From the NCBI GenBank assembly GCA_015486895.1, contig WFQT01000217.1, positions 1 through 59,994 on the forward strand: a DNA stretch of 59,994 nucleotides. The letters run 5' to 3'. This stretch comes from Anaerolineae bacterium (lineage in GTDB: Bacteria > Chloroflexota > Anaerolineae > JAADDB01). Below, piece by piece: positions 34,827 to 41,965 of this stretch (its first letter is position 1; the number at the start of each line of letters is the position of its first letter). The notes under the pieces are model-generated. The model worked only from the letters and a program-made list of their open reading frames with translations, was not told where the DNA came from and ran no database searches. A program made the position numbers and the translations under genes.

Positions 34827-35321
34827 TCATCGCACCAAAGGCAGAAAAGTATACTTCGACAGTTGTGATCGATCTACTTGCCGATCGGCAAAGAAGATTT
34901 GCAGCTCAGTAGAGCCAACCGCCTCTGGAATATAAGTCACAGCAATAACATTGGCCGTCACGCTGACAAAGTTAGTCAAGTCATTTTCCACTACCAAATA
35001 ACTACCGCCAGCTAATCCCTTAAACTGAAAGATACCTTGCTCGTTGGTTTTCGCCTGGGCGACTAAAACGTCCGCGTTGTCTATTTGTGCGAGAATACCC
35101 TGATCCCGATATATTTGGATGCCCACACTGGAAAGTGCTGGCTCCTCCCCATAGGCAACGCTCCAGCCATACTCGCCGTCCCCGTTTAGATCATCAAACA
35201 CCAAGCCACTAACGCTATCACCGGTGATCGTCAATGAGCTACTATCGGCGAATGCAGGTGGCAGAGCGATCAGCACCAAGATAATTACAAAGAAGCTAAT
35301 GAATAAACTGCGTGTTTTCAT
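34827..35321 (-). CDS. Small secreted SdrD_B-like domain protein with FLPL tail
   Basis: 164 residues. Sec signal peptide MKTRSLFISFFVIILVLIALPPAFA with cleavage after AFA; one SdrD_B/CNA-B-like beta domain (VSGLVFDDLNGDGEYG ... TNEQGIFQFKGLAGGSYLVVEN); C-terminus SKYTFLPLVR, matching the WLPL-type tail of the esterase at 1300. Likely exported and possibly surface-associated; ligand unknown. Confidence 0.8.
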   Translation of the reverse strand: MKTRSLFISFFVIILVLIALPPAFADSSSLTITGDSVSGLVFDDLNGDGEYGWSVAYGEEPALSSVGIQIYRDQGILAQIDNADVLVAQAKTNEQGIFQFKGLAGGSYLVVENDLTNFVSVTANVIAVTYIPEAVGSTELQIFFADRQVDRSQLSKYTFLPLVR

Positions 35322-35656
35322 TCTCTCTGCTCCACTTCGCCCATCACGACATCTTCAATTATATGTATAATCATATTATAGCATAGAACTTGATGAAACG
35401 AGCTTACATTTTAGGGAATTCCATCAAACCTTCTCGGTAACTAATCCTACTACTAATGAGAGTGGTTTCCTTGACTGGAGTTGTGATCAGGGTTAGATAA
35501 GTTGGACCACTTTGGCCGGCGGACTTTCAAGGCGGATCCTCATGCTTGCACGCCCGCACTCCGGAGGATGAAAACAGGTACTGGATCATGGTGGCACCTT
35601 TTACCCACGTGGCAAGTGTTACCCGTTCATCAGCGCTGCCCCCCCCAAAGCATTGT
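35322..35656. other. Intergenic region with promoter and a recurring motif
   Basis: Carries the extended -10 of the SdrD_B gene and, at 35590-35608, a GGTGG...TTTTACCCAC segment that recurs at 20476-20496. No gene seen. Confidence 0.4.
35375..35383 (-). promoter_or_regulatory. Extended -10 promoter of the SdrD_B gene
   Basis: Minus-strand TGCTATAAT (35375-35383), about 54 bases before the ATG; no clear -35. Confidence 0.5.
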
Positions 35657-36628
35657 TCACCCCAACCACCTCTTAGCCGCGTCGTAAGCTAAATGCAAGC
35701 TGGTGGATGCACAAGTGTGCCACTGGGAGCGCAATTCTGCAAAAATGGGTGTCCTCCAGCGCCAGTAGAAGTACGTGTAAAGAAAATAGCGCAACGTAAA
35801 GCCAATACAGCCCAGAACGTGCAGCCAGAGAACCATGTGCGGAGAGAAACGATGGCGGTAATCTATGTCCATACTTTCGATGTTAGCAGCGTAAAAGGCA
35901 GCCTCCCGCTGCCGGGCACTGCGTCCAATGTGATGGATCACAGTGAACATGGGCAGGACATGAATTTGCCAGCCGGCAGCCCGCACCCGGCGACACCACT
36001 CAATATCCTCTACATACATAAAAAAGTCCTCGCTAAGATGTCCTACTTCTGTAAAAAGCACATTACGGGCCATTAAGGCTGCGCCGGAGACCCAGTCCAC
36101 CTCGATGGGCTGTTGCTTATTGTAAAAGGAGCGACCCAACCAGAGACTGCGGCAACTATGGGGGAAAACCTGATAGAGGAAGAAAGCATAGTTGAAAATG
36201 GTGTGGGGAGAGGGATCATAGCCGGCCGCACCGCCTTGCAAACGACCTTCGCCGTCCATCAGGCGAGGTCCCACTACACCGATGTGTGGGTGCTCTCGCA
36301 GATAGCCCATCATGCCCATTAATGTGTTAGGGGCGACTTCTGTGTCTGGATTGAGCAGTAGGACAAACTCGCCCCGGGCCAGAGGCAGCGCTAAGTTATT
36401 CGCCGCGGCAAAGCCAACGTTCTCTTGATTGCGCAGCAGCCGCACGGCAGGAAATGCACTCTTCACAGCCTCAATGCTGCTATCCGTGGAAGCATTGTCA
36501 ACAACAATAATTTCCCACCCGTCTGGCAGTGCATTAGCCTGCAAGCTATGCAAGCACGTTTGTAGGTATTCTCCGGCATTCCAGTTAACGATGATTATCG
36601 ATAACTGGAGCGTGGCAGATTGATTCAT
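35657..36628 (-). CDS. Glycosyltransferase family 2 (rhamnosyltransferase-like)
   Basis: 323 residues. GT-A fold: LSIIIVNWNAGEYL, IIVVDNASTDSS, NVGFAAANNLAL, LLLNPDTEV (DxD-type), VSGAALMARNVLF and SEDFFMYVEDIEWCRRV. This is the WbbL/rhamnosyltransferase subgroup. Weakly hydrophobic C-terminal segment (VLWLHVLGCIGFTLRYFLYTYF) may attach it to the membrane. It stands alone, not beside the glycan operon at 1300-7462. Confidence 0.9.
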   Translation of the reverse strand: MNQSATLQLSIIIVNWNAGEYLQTCLHSLQANALPDGWEIIVVDNASTDSSIEAVKSAFPAVRLLRNQENVGFAAANNLALPLARGEFVLLLNPDTEVAPNTLMGMMGYLREHPHIGVVGPRLMDGEGRLQGGAAGYDPSPHTIFNYAFFLYQVFPHSCRSLWLGRSFYNKQQPIEVDWVSGAALMARNVLFTEVGHLSEDFFMYVEDIEWCRRVRAAGWQIHVLPMFTVIHHIGRSARQREAAFYAANIESMDIDYRHRFSPHMVLWLHVLGCIGFTLRYFLYTYFYWRWRTPIFAELRSQWHTCASTSLHLAYDAAKRWLG

Positions 36629-36637
36629 TTAAGGTAA

Positions 36638-36672
36638 CCTAACCTGGACAAGCCAGAACCAAAAAGCCAAAC
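36638..36672 (+). repeat. Repeat family D, copy 2 (partial)
   Basis: CCTAACCTGGACAAGCCAG and the following bases match 17187-17220 at most positions; the palindromic part is absent. Confidence 0.55.
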
Positions 36673-36854
36673 GTTAAGGTGCGAAGAAGCAAAGTCGCGA
36701 AGTCTCTTATTTTTCTCTCTGTGATCGTACCGCTCCAACCCCATCTTGGTCTAGTCGCCCCAGTCTGTTTGGCTACTTATTTTTTCGTATTCTTTACCAC
36801 CGATCGTGCAGATCCAAGACAAAGGAATCATGTAAATACGCAACCTACCTCGTC

Positions 36855-36928
36855 CAGCGATTTCCAATCGCTGCCACCGTTGCCAAACCTGCCTGCGCAG
36901 GTTGCTTGCCAATCGCCGTAGGGCGATT
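36855..36928. repeat. Cluster of three perfect short hairpins
   Basis: CAGCGATT-TCC-AATCGCTG (36855-36873), AACCTGC-CTGC-GCAGGTT (36886-36903), AATCGCC-GTAG-GGCGATT (36911-36928). All stems are perfect, with 7-8 bp and 3-4-nt loops. None has a U-run strong enough for a clear terminator. Confidence 0.7.
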
Positions 36929-37174
36929 TTGCAGGCGTTGCCGTGACTTATAGTCGCTGGGCTGAGTAGTTACATTTCTTCTTTGCCTCTTAATGACCTT
37001 TGCGGCCTTGCGTTAAATTTTTTGTTTTCCTGTCCAGCATCCGTCCTACCCCGCCTTTAGCGAAGGAGAACGGCCCACGCCGATCCGATTTGTCACCTGA
37101 AGATACGCTAGGAACGGGGGTACCTATGAGTCGTCAACAACGCAAGAGTGTAACTGCGTAGCCGCTCTTACCAG

Positions 37175-38854
37175 TCATGTGCCGCCGCTGCGCCAAATGG
37201 ATAACCACAAGAGGATGCCTGAAATGGTAGCCACCACAACACTCGACAAGGCCAACCAGGTGATGACAGGCCAGGGCCAAGTGAAATCCGCCTGAGGTAA
37301 CAGCAGAGCGGCAGCTAAGATGAGAGCCATAGTGAGAACACTTACCACAAGCCGATTGATAACTCGCTCAGCATAGTGGCTGATCTCGATGGCGTTCTGA
37401 ATTTCCATCCGTGCAGCCATGTGGCCTTGTTCCAATTGCGATAGCAGTGCATCGATGCGACGGGGAAGCAGCAGCAAAAGATCACCCCAGGCCCCGGCGC
37501 TGGACAGCATCTTCTCTCCCACCGCTTTAGGTGAAGTGAACTGTCGCAGAATGCGAGCGGCATACGGCTTGGCTACAGCGAACATGTCGAAATCGGGATT
37601 TAGTTTCAGCCCCACGCCTTCCATCATGCCTAATGTCTTTCCCAGCAGCCACAAGTCTGACGGCAGGTGCAGGTGATGCCGAAAAGCTAATGGCCACATT
37701 TCAGTTACCAGGTCTTTAGCTCGTATCTCTTTCAGCGGCATATCGTAGTATTTTTGTAGGAGGCGGTTGATATCTCGCTGCAACGCCTGGCGGTTGACCT
37801 GGGCGTCGGCGGCACCCATGTGCAAAAGCTGATCCACAACCCGCTGAGCGTCCAAGTTCACCGCGGCAAAAAGCAAGCGGGCTAGGTCTTCCCGCAAGTA
37901 ACGATCCAAATGGCCCACCATTCCAAAATCCATGGCACCAATGACCTCACCGGGCATAACGACAAAGTTCCCCGGGTGCGGGTCAGCATGGAAAAAGCCG
38001 TCCTCCAGTGTCTCTTTGACAATGATGCGGGAACTATGTAAAGCAATAGCTTTAGTGTCCATGCCGGCACTACGGATGCCATCCACGTTGTCAATTTTCA
38101 CCCCCGAGATGCGCTCCATAGTCAGGACAAGACCGGTCGTGTATGACCAGTAAACCTTCGGTATGTAAAGATGCTCCTCTGCAGCAAAATTTCGGCGAAA
38201 TCGGTCTGCATTGCGCCCTTCCCCACGATAATCCAGTTCATTCCGCAGGGTGTTAGCGAAGTCTTCGGCAACGTCCACCAGGTCATATACCTCACCCCAG
38301 GCCGTTTTCTCCTGAGCAAGGCGAGCTAACTGGCAGAGAATGCTTAAATCTTCTTCAATTTGCGGCCGGATGTGGGGACGCTGCACTTTAACCACTACCT
38401 GCTCACCGCTATTCAGCGTTGCAGCATGTACCTGGGAGAGTGAAGCCGCGGCTAAGGGTGTCTCTTCGAAAGTCTGGAAGATAAGATGTACCGGCCAATT
38501 AAGTTCCGTTTCTATCACTTGCAGCACGTCTTCCAGAGGAACAGGAGGTGCCTGATCCTGTAGCTTGCTCAGCTCATCAATGTAAGCCGATGGCAAGAGG
38601 TCTGGACGAGTACTGAGGATTTGACCGACCTTGATAAAGGTGGGCCCTAATTCTTCCAGAGCTAAACGTAACCGTTGTGGCGCTCCGACAGTCTCACTTG
38701 CCCGGCGCTGTTGCAAAAAGCGAGTCGGCAGGAAAAGCAAAGAGGTCAAGCCCAATTGATCTACAAGTTCATCGAAACTGTAGCGCAAGAGAACCTGGAC
38801 GATCTCGCGGAACCGGCGCAAATGTTGATAGTGGTGAAACGGTGTTTCCAGCAT
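37175..38854 (-). CDS. ABC1/AarF/UbiB atypical kinase-like protein
   Basis: 559 residues. UbiB family marks: LGPTFIKVGQILSTRPDLLP (KxGQ), Ala-rich loop PLAAASLSQVHAATLNSG, VVVKVQRPHI, EDFANTLRNELDYRGEGRNADRF, HADPHPGNFVV and AMDFGMVG. Two C-terminal membrane helices (NRLVVSVLTMALILAAALLLP and ITWLALSSVVVATISGILLW). The family supports isoprenoid-lipid/quinone metabolism through ATPase activity. ATG 38854 follows GCGGAGG, with the transcript start only ~10 bases upstream. Confidence 0.93.
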   Translation of the reverse strand: MLETPFHHYQHLRRFREIVQVLLRYSFDELVDQLGLTSLLFLPTRFLQQRRASETVGAPQRLRLALEELGPTFIKVGQILSTRPDLLPSAYIDELSKLQDQAPPVPLEDVLQVIETELNWPVHLIFQTFEETPLAAASLSQVHAATLNSGEQVVVKVQRPHIRPQIEEDLSILCQLARLAQEKTAWGEVYDLVDVAEDFANTLRNELDYRGEGRNADRFRRNFAAEEHLYIPKVYWSYTTGLVLTMERISGVKIDNVDGIRSAGMDTKAIALHSSRIIVKETLEDGFFHADPHPGNFVVMPGEVIGAMDFGMVGHLDRYLREDLARLLFAAVNLDAQRVVDQLLHMGAADAQVNRQALQRDINRLLQKYYDMPLKEIRAKDLVTEMWPLAFRHHLHLPSDLWLLGKTLGMMEGVGLKLNPDFDMFAVAKPYAARILRQFTSPKAVGEKMLSSAGAWGDLLLLLPRRIDALLSQLEQGHMAARMEIQNAIEISHYAERVINRLVVSVLTMALILAAALLLPQADFTWPWPVITWLALSSVVVATISGILLWLSIWRSGGT

Positions 38855-38871
38855 GATGGCCTCCGCTGGAG

Positions 38872-38901
38872 ATTATAAGGGGTAGGAGATAGGACTGTCA
38901 A
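38872..38901 (-). promoter_or_regulatory. Consensus promoter of the UbiB-like gene
   Basis: Minus-strand TTGACA (38896-38901), 18 bp, TATAAT (38872-38877). The predicted start leaves a leader of about 10 nt that is essentially just the SD sequence. Confidence 0.85.
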
Positions 38902-39133
38902 AGTAAAATGAGGCCACGGCCAAAAACATGAGCGCGACACAGCAATACTACGCCGTTGATAAAAAGCGGCATAGGAAGAATAGATCAAGCTGGAGAATTG
39001 ATTGGCCGTGTTTCATCTCAGCCTACTGGATGGCAAACCATCCAGCTACGTATCACCTCAAAAAACGGCGGGGACAATACGTACTTCTTTCAATGCCAAG
39101 CGGATATCCGGCCATCGCTGCCATATCAACCCA
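38902..39133. other. Non-coding stretch before B copy 3
   Basis: Short frames read through here but none has an SD site or recognisable motif. A hairpin CTGGATGG-CAAA-CCATCCAG is at 39026-39045. Confidence 0.4.
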
Positions 39134-39276
39134 ACTGGAGGTTGGTGAAAATGACGTTTTAGACTCGACCAAGCTATCTTTACCACAGATTGCACAGATT
39201 TTCCTTTGTTCTTTGACCCCAATCTGTGCAATTCTGTGTTTTTCTGTAACTAAAATAAAAAACGCCAAAGTCCAGT
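39134..39276 (-). repeat. MITE-like repeat family B, copy 3 (without family C)
   Basis: 143 bp. Terminal inverted repeats ACTGGAGGTTGGTG (39134-39147) and CGCCAAAGTCCAGT (39263-39276), 11 of 14 matching. It has the outer halves of B copies 1 and 2 but not the C-containing middle. Internal palindrome CACAGATTGCACAGATT against AATCTGTGCAATTCTGTG. It ends 7 bases past the ssb stop codon. Confidence 0.85.
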
Positions 39277-39283
39277 AGGCCAG

Positions 39284-39676
39284 CTAAAACGGAATATCCT
39301 CCGCAGGCGGCGCTTCTGGAATGTCCCCTTCACCGGTGACGGCACCACCAGCCTTGCCACCCAAGAAGCGGACATTGCGGGCAGTAACCTCTAACGTCGC
39401 TCGTGGCGTCCCATCTTGGGCAGACCAGGCGCTGGCATCCACTTCTCCTTCTACCAGCACCATGCGTCCCTTGCTGAGGTATTGATTGCACAACTCGCCC
39501 AGCTTGCGCCATGCAGTCACCCGGAACCACCATGTTTTCTCGCCTTGAGAACCATCTTGATTCGTCCAACGACGATTCACAGCCACGCGAAATGAAGTTA
39601 CCGGAGTTCCATCCGTCGTATAACGCATTTCCGGATCAGCTCCCAGGTAGCCGACGATGATGAGCTTTTGATACAT
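39284..39676 (-). CDS. ssb: Single-stranded DNA-binding protein
   Basis: 130 residues from ATG 39676 (GGGAGG upstream). OB fold: YQKLIIVGYLGADPEMRYT, TSFRVAVNRRW, WWFRVTAWRKLGELCNQYLSKG, VLVEGEVDASAW. The acidic C-terminal tip ends AEDIPF, the usual protein-interaction tail. Short linker. Acts in replication and repair. Confidence 0.95.
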   Translation of the reverse strand: MYQKLIIVGYLGADPEMRYTTDGTPVTSFRVAVNRRWTNQDGSQGEKTWWFRVTAWRKLGELCNQYLSKGRMVLVEGEVDASAWSAQDGTPRATLEVTARNVRFLGGKAGGAVTGEGDIPEAPPAEDIPF

Positions 39677-39789
39677 GATTACCTCCCTCTGATTTAACAT
39701 TCCCACTCTGGCTACACCATCACCGGGTAACCTCGGGGGACCGGAGCAGATTCCACACTATGCAATCCACTCAAACGTAACTTCACATA

Positions 39790-39819
39790 AGAATAATATA
39801 TGTTACAGAAAATTGTCAA
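39790..39819 (-). promoter_or_regulatory. Candidate ssb promoter
   Basis: Minus-strand TTGACA (39814-39819), 18 bp, TATTCT (39790-39795); about 114 bases before the ssb ATG. The rest of the gap to 40050 is mainly repeat C. Confidence 0.5.
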
Positions 39820-39912
39820 GCCATCGCTGCCGGAAGGGAACTGATCGCAATTAGTCCTGTGCGATTATCCTCGCTCGGAAGCAGGGCGTCAGGCAGCAAT
39901 CTCTGTCTCGGA

Positions 39913-40054
39913 GTTACTACTCAGCCCTCCCAACAATTGGGCATTGATACACCCTGATTTTCGCTGATCGTTTCTGGTTTATTCGCTTTATCTGCGGGTA
40001 TCAGCGGGAAATCTGCGATATCTGCGTTCTATTTGCCCAAGGCCGAGCAATTAC
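39913..40054 (-). repeat. Stand-alone family C element
   Basis: Ends GTTACTACTCAGCCCT (39913-39928) and AAGGCCGAGCAATTAC (40039-40054) are inverted. The interior aligns with the C parts of B copies 1 and 2 but is not surrounded by B sequence. It has extra CGCAGAT-type units compared with the others. Its right end contains the stop codon of the gene at 40051. Confidence 0.82.
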
Positions 40055-41247
40055 GTTTCGTGGCCATAACGCAGCGACGCTGCAGTCAGAATGGCCACGC
40101 CCAACGGCAAAGCATCCTCGTCGATATCAAAGAGAGGGTGATGATGGCTATAGACTTTGCCTTTGCTGACATTGCGAGATCCAAGGAAGAAGAAACAGCC
40201 GGGCACTTCCTGCAAAAAATAAGCCACATCCTCACCGCCCATGCTCGGCTCGCCGGCGACGACATTAGCGGTGCCCAACACCTGCCCGGCAATTTGCTGC
40301 ATAAAAGTAGTGGGAACTGGCGCATTGACCAAAAGAGGTGTGACGCGCTGGTAGGTTACTTCTGCCTCGGCGCCGAAAGCTGCGGCAATCTGCCCACTGA
40401 TCCGACGCAAGCGGTTTTCTACCAGATTCTGTACGTCATTGTCGAAAGTGCGCACAGTACCGACCATCTCCGCGGTTGGTGGGATAACATTAAAAGCGGT
40501 GCCGGCCTGGATGCTGCCAACTGTGAGCACTGCCGGCTGCATGGGTGGCACGTTGCGGCTGACAATCGACTGCAGCGCCACCACGATATGACTGGCGACC
40601 AACACCGGATCCACCGTCTGTTGGGGAATGGCACCATGGCCGCCGCGCCCTACCACCCGAATGCGGAAAATGTCGGCGGCAGCCATCATGGCGCCAGGAT
40701 GCACAATAGCTTTCCCCAAATCTAAGCTATTCCACACGTGCAAGCCGAAAAGCACATCTGGGCGAGGCGACTTCAATGCTCCATCAGCGATCATGGCCGG
40801 GGCACCGTTGCTATCGTTGGTGCCTTCTTCGTTGGGTTGAAACACCAACTTCACTTGTCCGGCCAACTCGTCCCGATGCCGGGCCAACAGCGTCGCCACA
40901 CCCAGGCCAATGGCTGTGTGCCCATCGTGGCCGCAGGCGTGCATCACCCCGGCATTCTGGGAAGCGTATTCAACCTCGTTCTCTTCCTGAATGGGCAATG
41001 CGTCCATGTCAAAGCGCAACATCACCACCGGACTGGGCTTCGCTCCTTGCAACAGGCCCACTACACCAGTTCGGCCCACGTTTCGCTGCACCTGGTAGCC
41101 CAGCGCTTCCAAGGTCTCGGCCACAATGCGGCCGGTGCGAAATTCGCTGAACCCTAACTCTGGGTGGCGGTGAAAATCCCGCCGCCAAGCCACTAATTGT
41201 TCGGTCAGCTTCATCGCTTCTTCCCGAATTGTTTTAACCTCGATCAT
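40051..41247 (-). CDS. M20-family amidohydrolase (hippurate/IAA-amino acid hydrolase type)
   Basis: 398 residues. Co-catalytic metal motifs HPELGFSEFRTG, VMLRFDMDALPIQEENEVEY, HACGHDGHTA, FQPNEEGTND (catalytic Glu pair) and GGEDVAYFLQEVPG. It hydrolyses N-acyl amino acids or similar amides in the cytoplasm. Its start overlaps the VOC gene by 4 bases, so it is the last gene of the formate dehydrogenase run. The TAA stop lies within repeat C. The C-terminus (SLRYGHET) is shorter than that of the paralogue at 50664. Confidence 0.9.
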   Translation of the reverse strand: MIEVKTIREEAMKLTEQLVAWRRDFHRHPELGFSEFRTGRIVAETLEALGYQVQRNVGRTGVVGLLQGAKPSPVVMLRFDMDALPIQEENEVEYASQNAGVMHACGHDGHTAIGLGVATLLARHRDELAGQVKLVFQPNEEGTNDSNGAPAMIADGALKSPRPDVLFGLHVWNSLDLGKAIVHPGAMMAAADIFRIRVVGRGGHGAIPQQTVDPVLVASHIVVALQSIVSRNVPPMQPAVLTVGSIQAGTAFNVIPPTAEMVGTVRTFDNDVQNLVENRLRRISGQIAAAFGAEAEVTYQRVTPLLVNAPVPTTFMQQIAGQVLGTANVVAGEPSMGGEDVAYFLQEVPGCFFFLGSRNVSKGKVYSHHHPLFDIDEDALPLGVAILTAASLRYGHET

Positions 41248-41600
41248 GGTTCTTTGCCTCTATCTTTCCTCCTGATGAGCAGTCGATTGCCGGATGGATC
41301 TCGGCAGACTAACAGCCCTAGTGATTTTTCCTGCCAGTTGACGTTAGCTGCTGTTAAACGCTGGGTTACGCCTTCGTAATCATCGGTGCGCAAAACCAGT
41401 TGGCCCCCAAAAGGGCCATTTTGAGGACACCGGTGCCAGGTGTAGCGCAAAACCAGCGGCATGTTACCACCGTCTAAGTGCGCATGGCCAAAGTAATTCA
41501 GTCCCAGCGGCATGCCCAAAACGTCCCGGTAAAAGCGTACCCCTGCCGCCATATCATGAACGAAAACCACTACTTCCGCCAAAGAGTCAACTGCCAACAC
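41244..41600 (-). CDS. VOC/glyoxalase-like protein (second of two)
   Basis: 118 residues from GTG 41600 (GAGGGAG upstream), overlapping the preceding VOC gene by 14 bases. One beta-alpha-beta-beta-beta module pair: VVVFVHDMAAGVRFYRDVLGMPL and RDPSGNRLLIRRKD. The usual C-terminal metal Glu (GN..E) is Leu here, so metal-dependent lyase activity is doubtful. Possibly a binding or resistance protein. Confidence 0.75.
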   Translation of the reverse strand: MLAVDSLAEVVVFVHDMAAGVRFYRDVLGMPLGLNYFGHAHLDGGNMPLVLRYTWHRCPQNGPFGGQLVLRTDDYEGVTQRLTAANVNWQEKSLGLLVCRDPSGNRLLIRRKDRGKEP

Positions 41601-41961
41601 ACTGCCACTCCCTCGGGTCGGTGTACTGAACCAATTGCAAAGAGTTGCCGTCCGGGTCTAAAAACGTGAGGAACTGAGCACCAGGCACCGCTTCGGTAAA
41701 CACCACTGGCACTTCGGCGGCCGTAAGCTCGGCCTGAGCAGTGCCCATGTCGGCCACAGCAAAGATTGGCAAAACCCCCATGGTGCCGATCTTCGCGCAT
41801 GGCCGGGCCCCGATGCGCAAGCGAATAGCGGCGTCTCCTAAGTAAGCCACCGCTTCTGTTGGGGAGATGGCCGTGAAGTGTAGCCCTACCACTTCTCGGT
41901 AGAATCGCAACGCGCGTTCCAAGTCGGTGACCCAAATATCCACCCCGGCGACTTCTAACAC
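41587..41961 (-). CDS. VOC/glyoxalase-like protein (first of two)
   Basis: 124 residues from GTG 41961, four bases after the formate dehydrogenase stop. VDIWVTDLERALRFYREVVGLHF and FLDPDGNSLQLVQYTDP define the fold; Gln replaces the metal-binding Glu. It pairs with the next gene, which is the same fold, so a two-chain VOC dimer is plausible. Confidence 0.75.
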   Translation of the reverse strand: MLEVAGVDIWVTDLERALRFYREVVGLHFTAISPTEAVAYLGDAAIRLRIGARPCAKIGTMGVLPIFAVADMGTAQAELTAAEVPVVFTEAVPGAQFLTFLDPDGNSLQLVQYTDPREWQCVGS

Positions 41962-41965
41962 CCTG

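Larger units (their letters stand above)
36629..37174. other. Gene-free stretch with repeat fragments and hairpins
   Basis: Holds family D copy 2 (36638-36672), a three-hairpin cluster (36855-36928) and an isolated family C end (36959-36973, GGGCTGAGTAGTTAC). The remainder has no gene signal. Confidence 0.6.

Noticed and set aside
38928..39278. Short open frames between the UbiB-like gene and ssb
   Set aside because: No SD site, no recognisable motif, and they run through the inverted repeats of family B.
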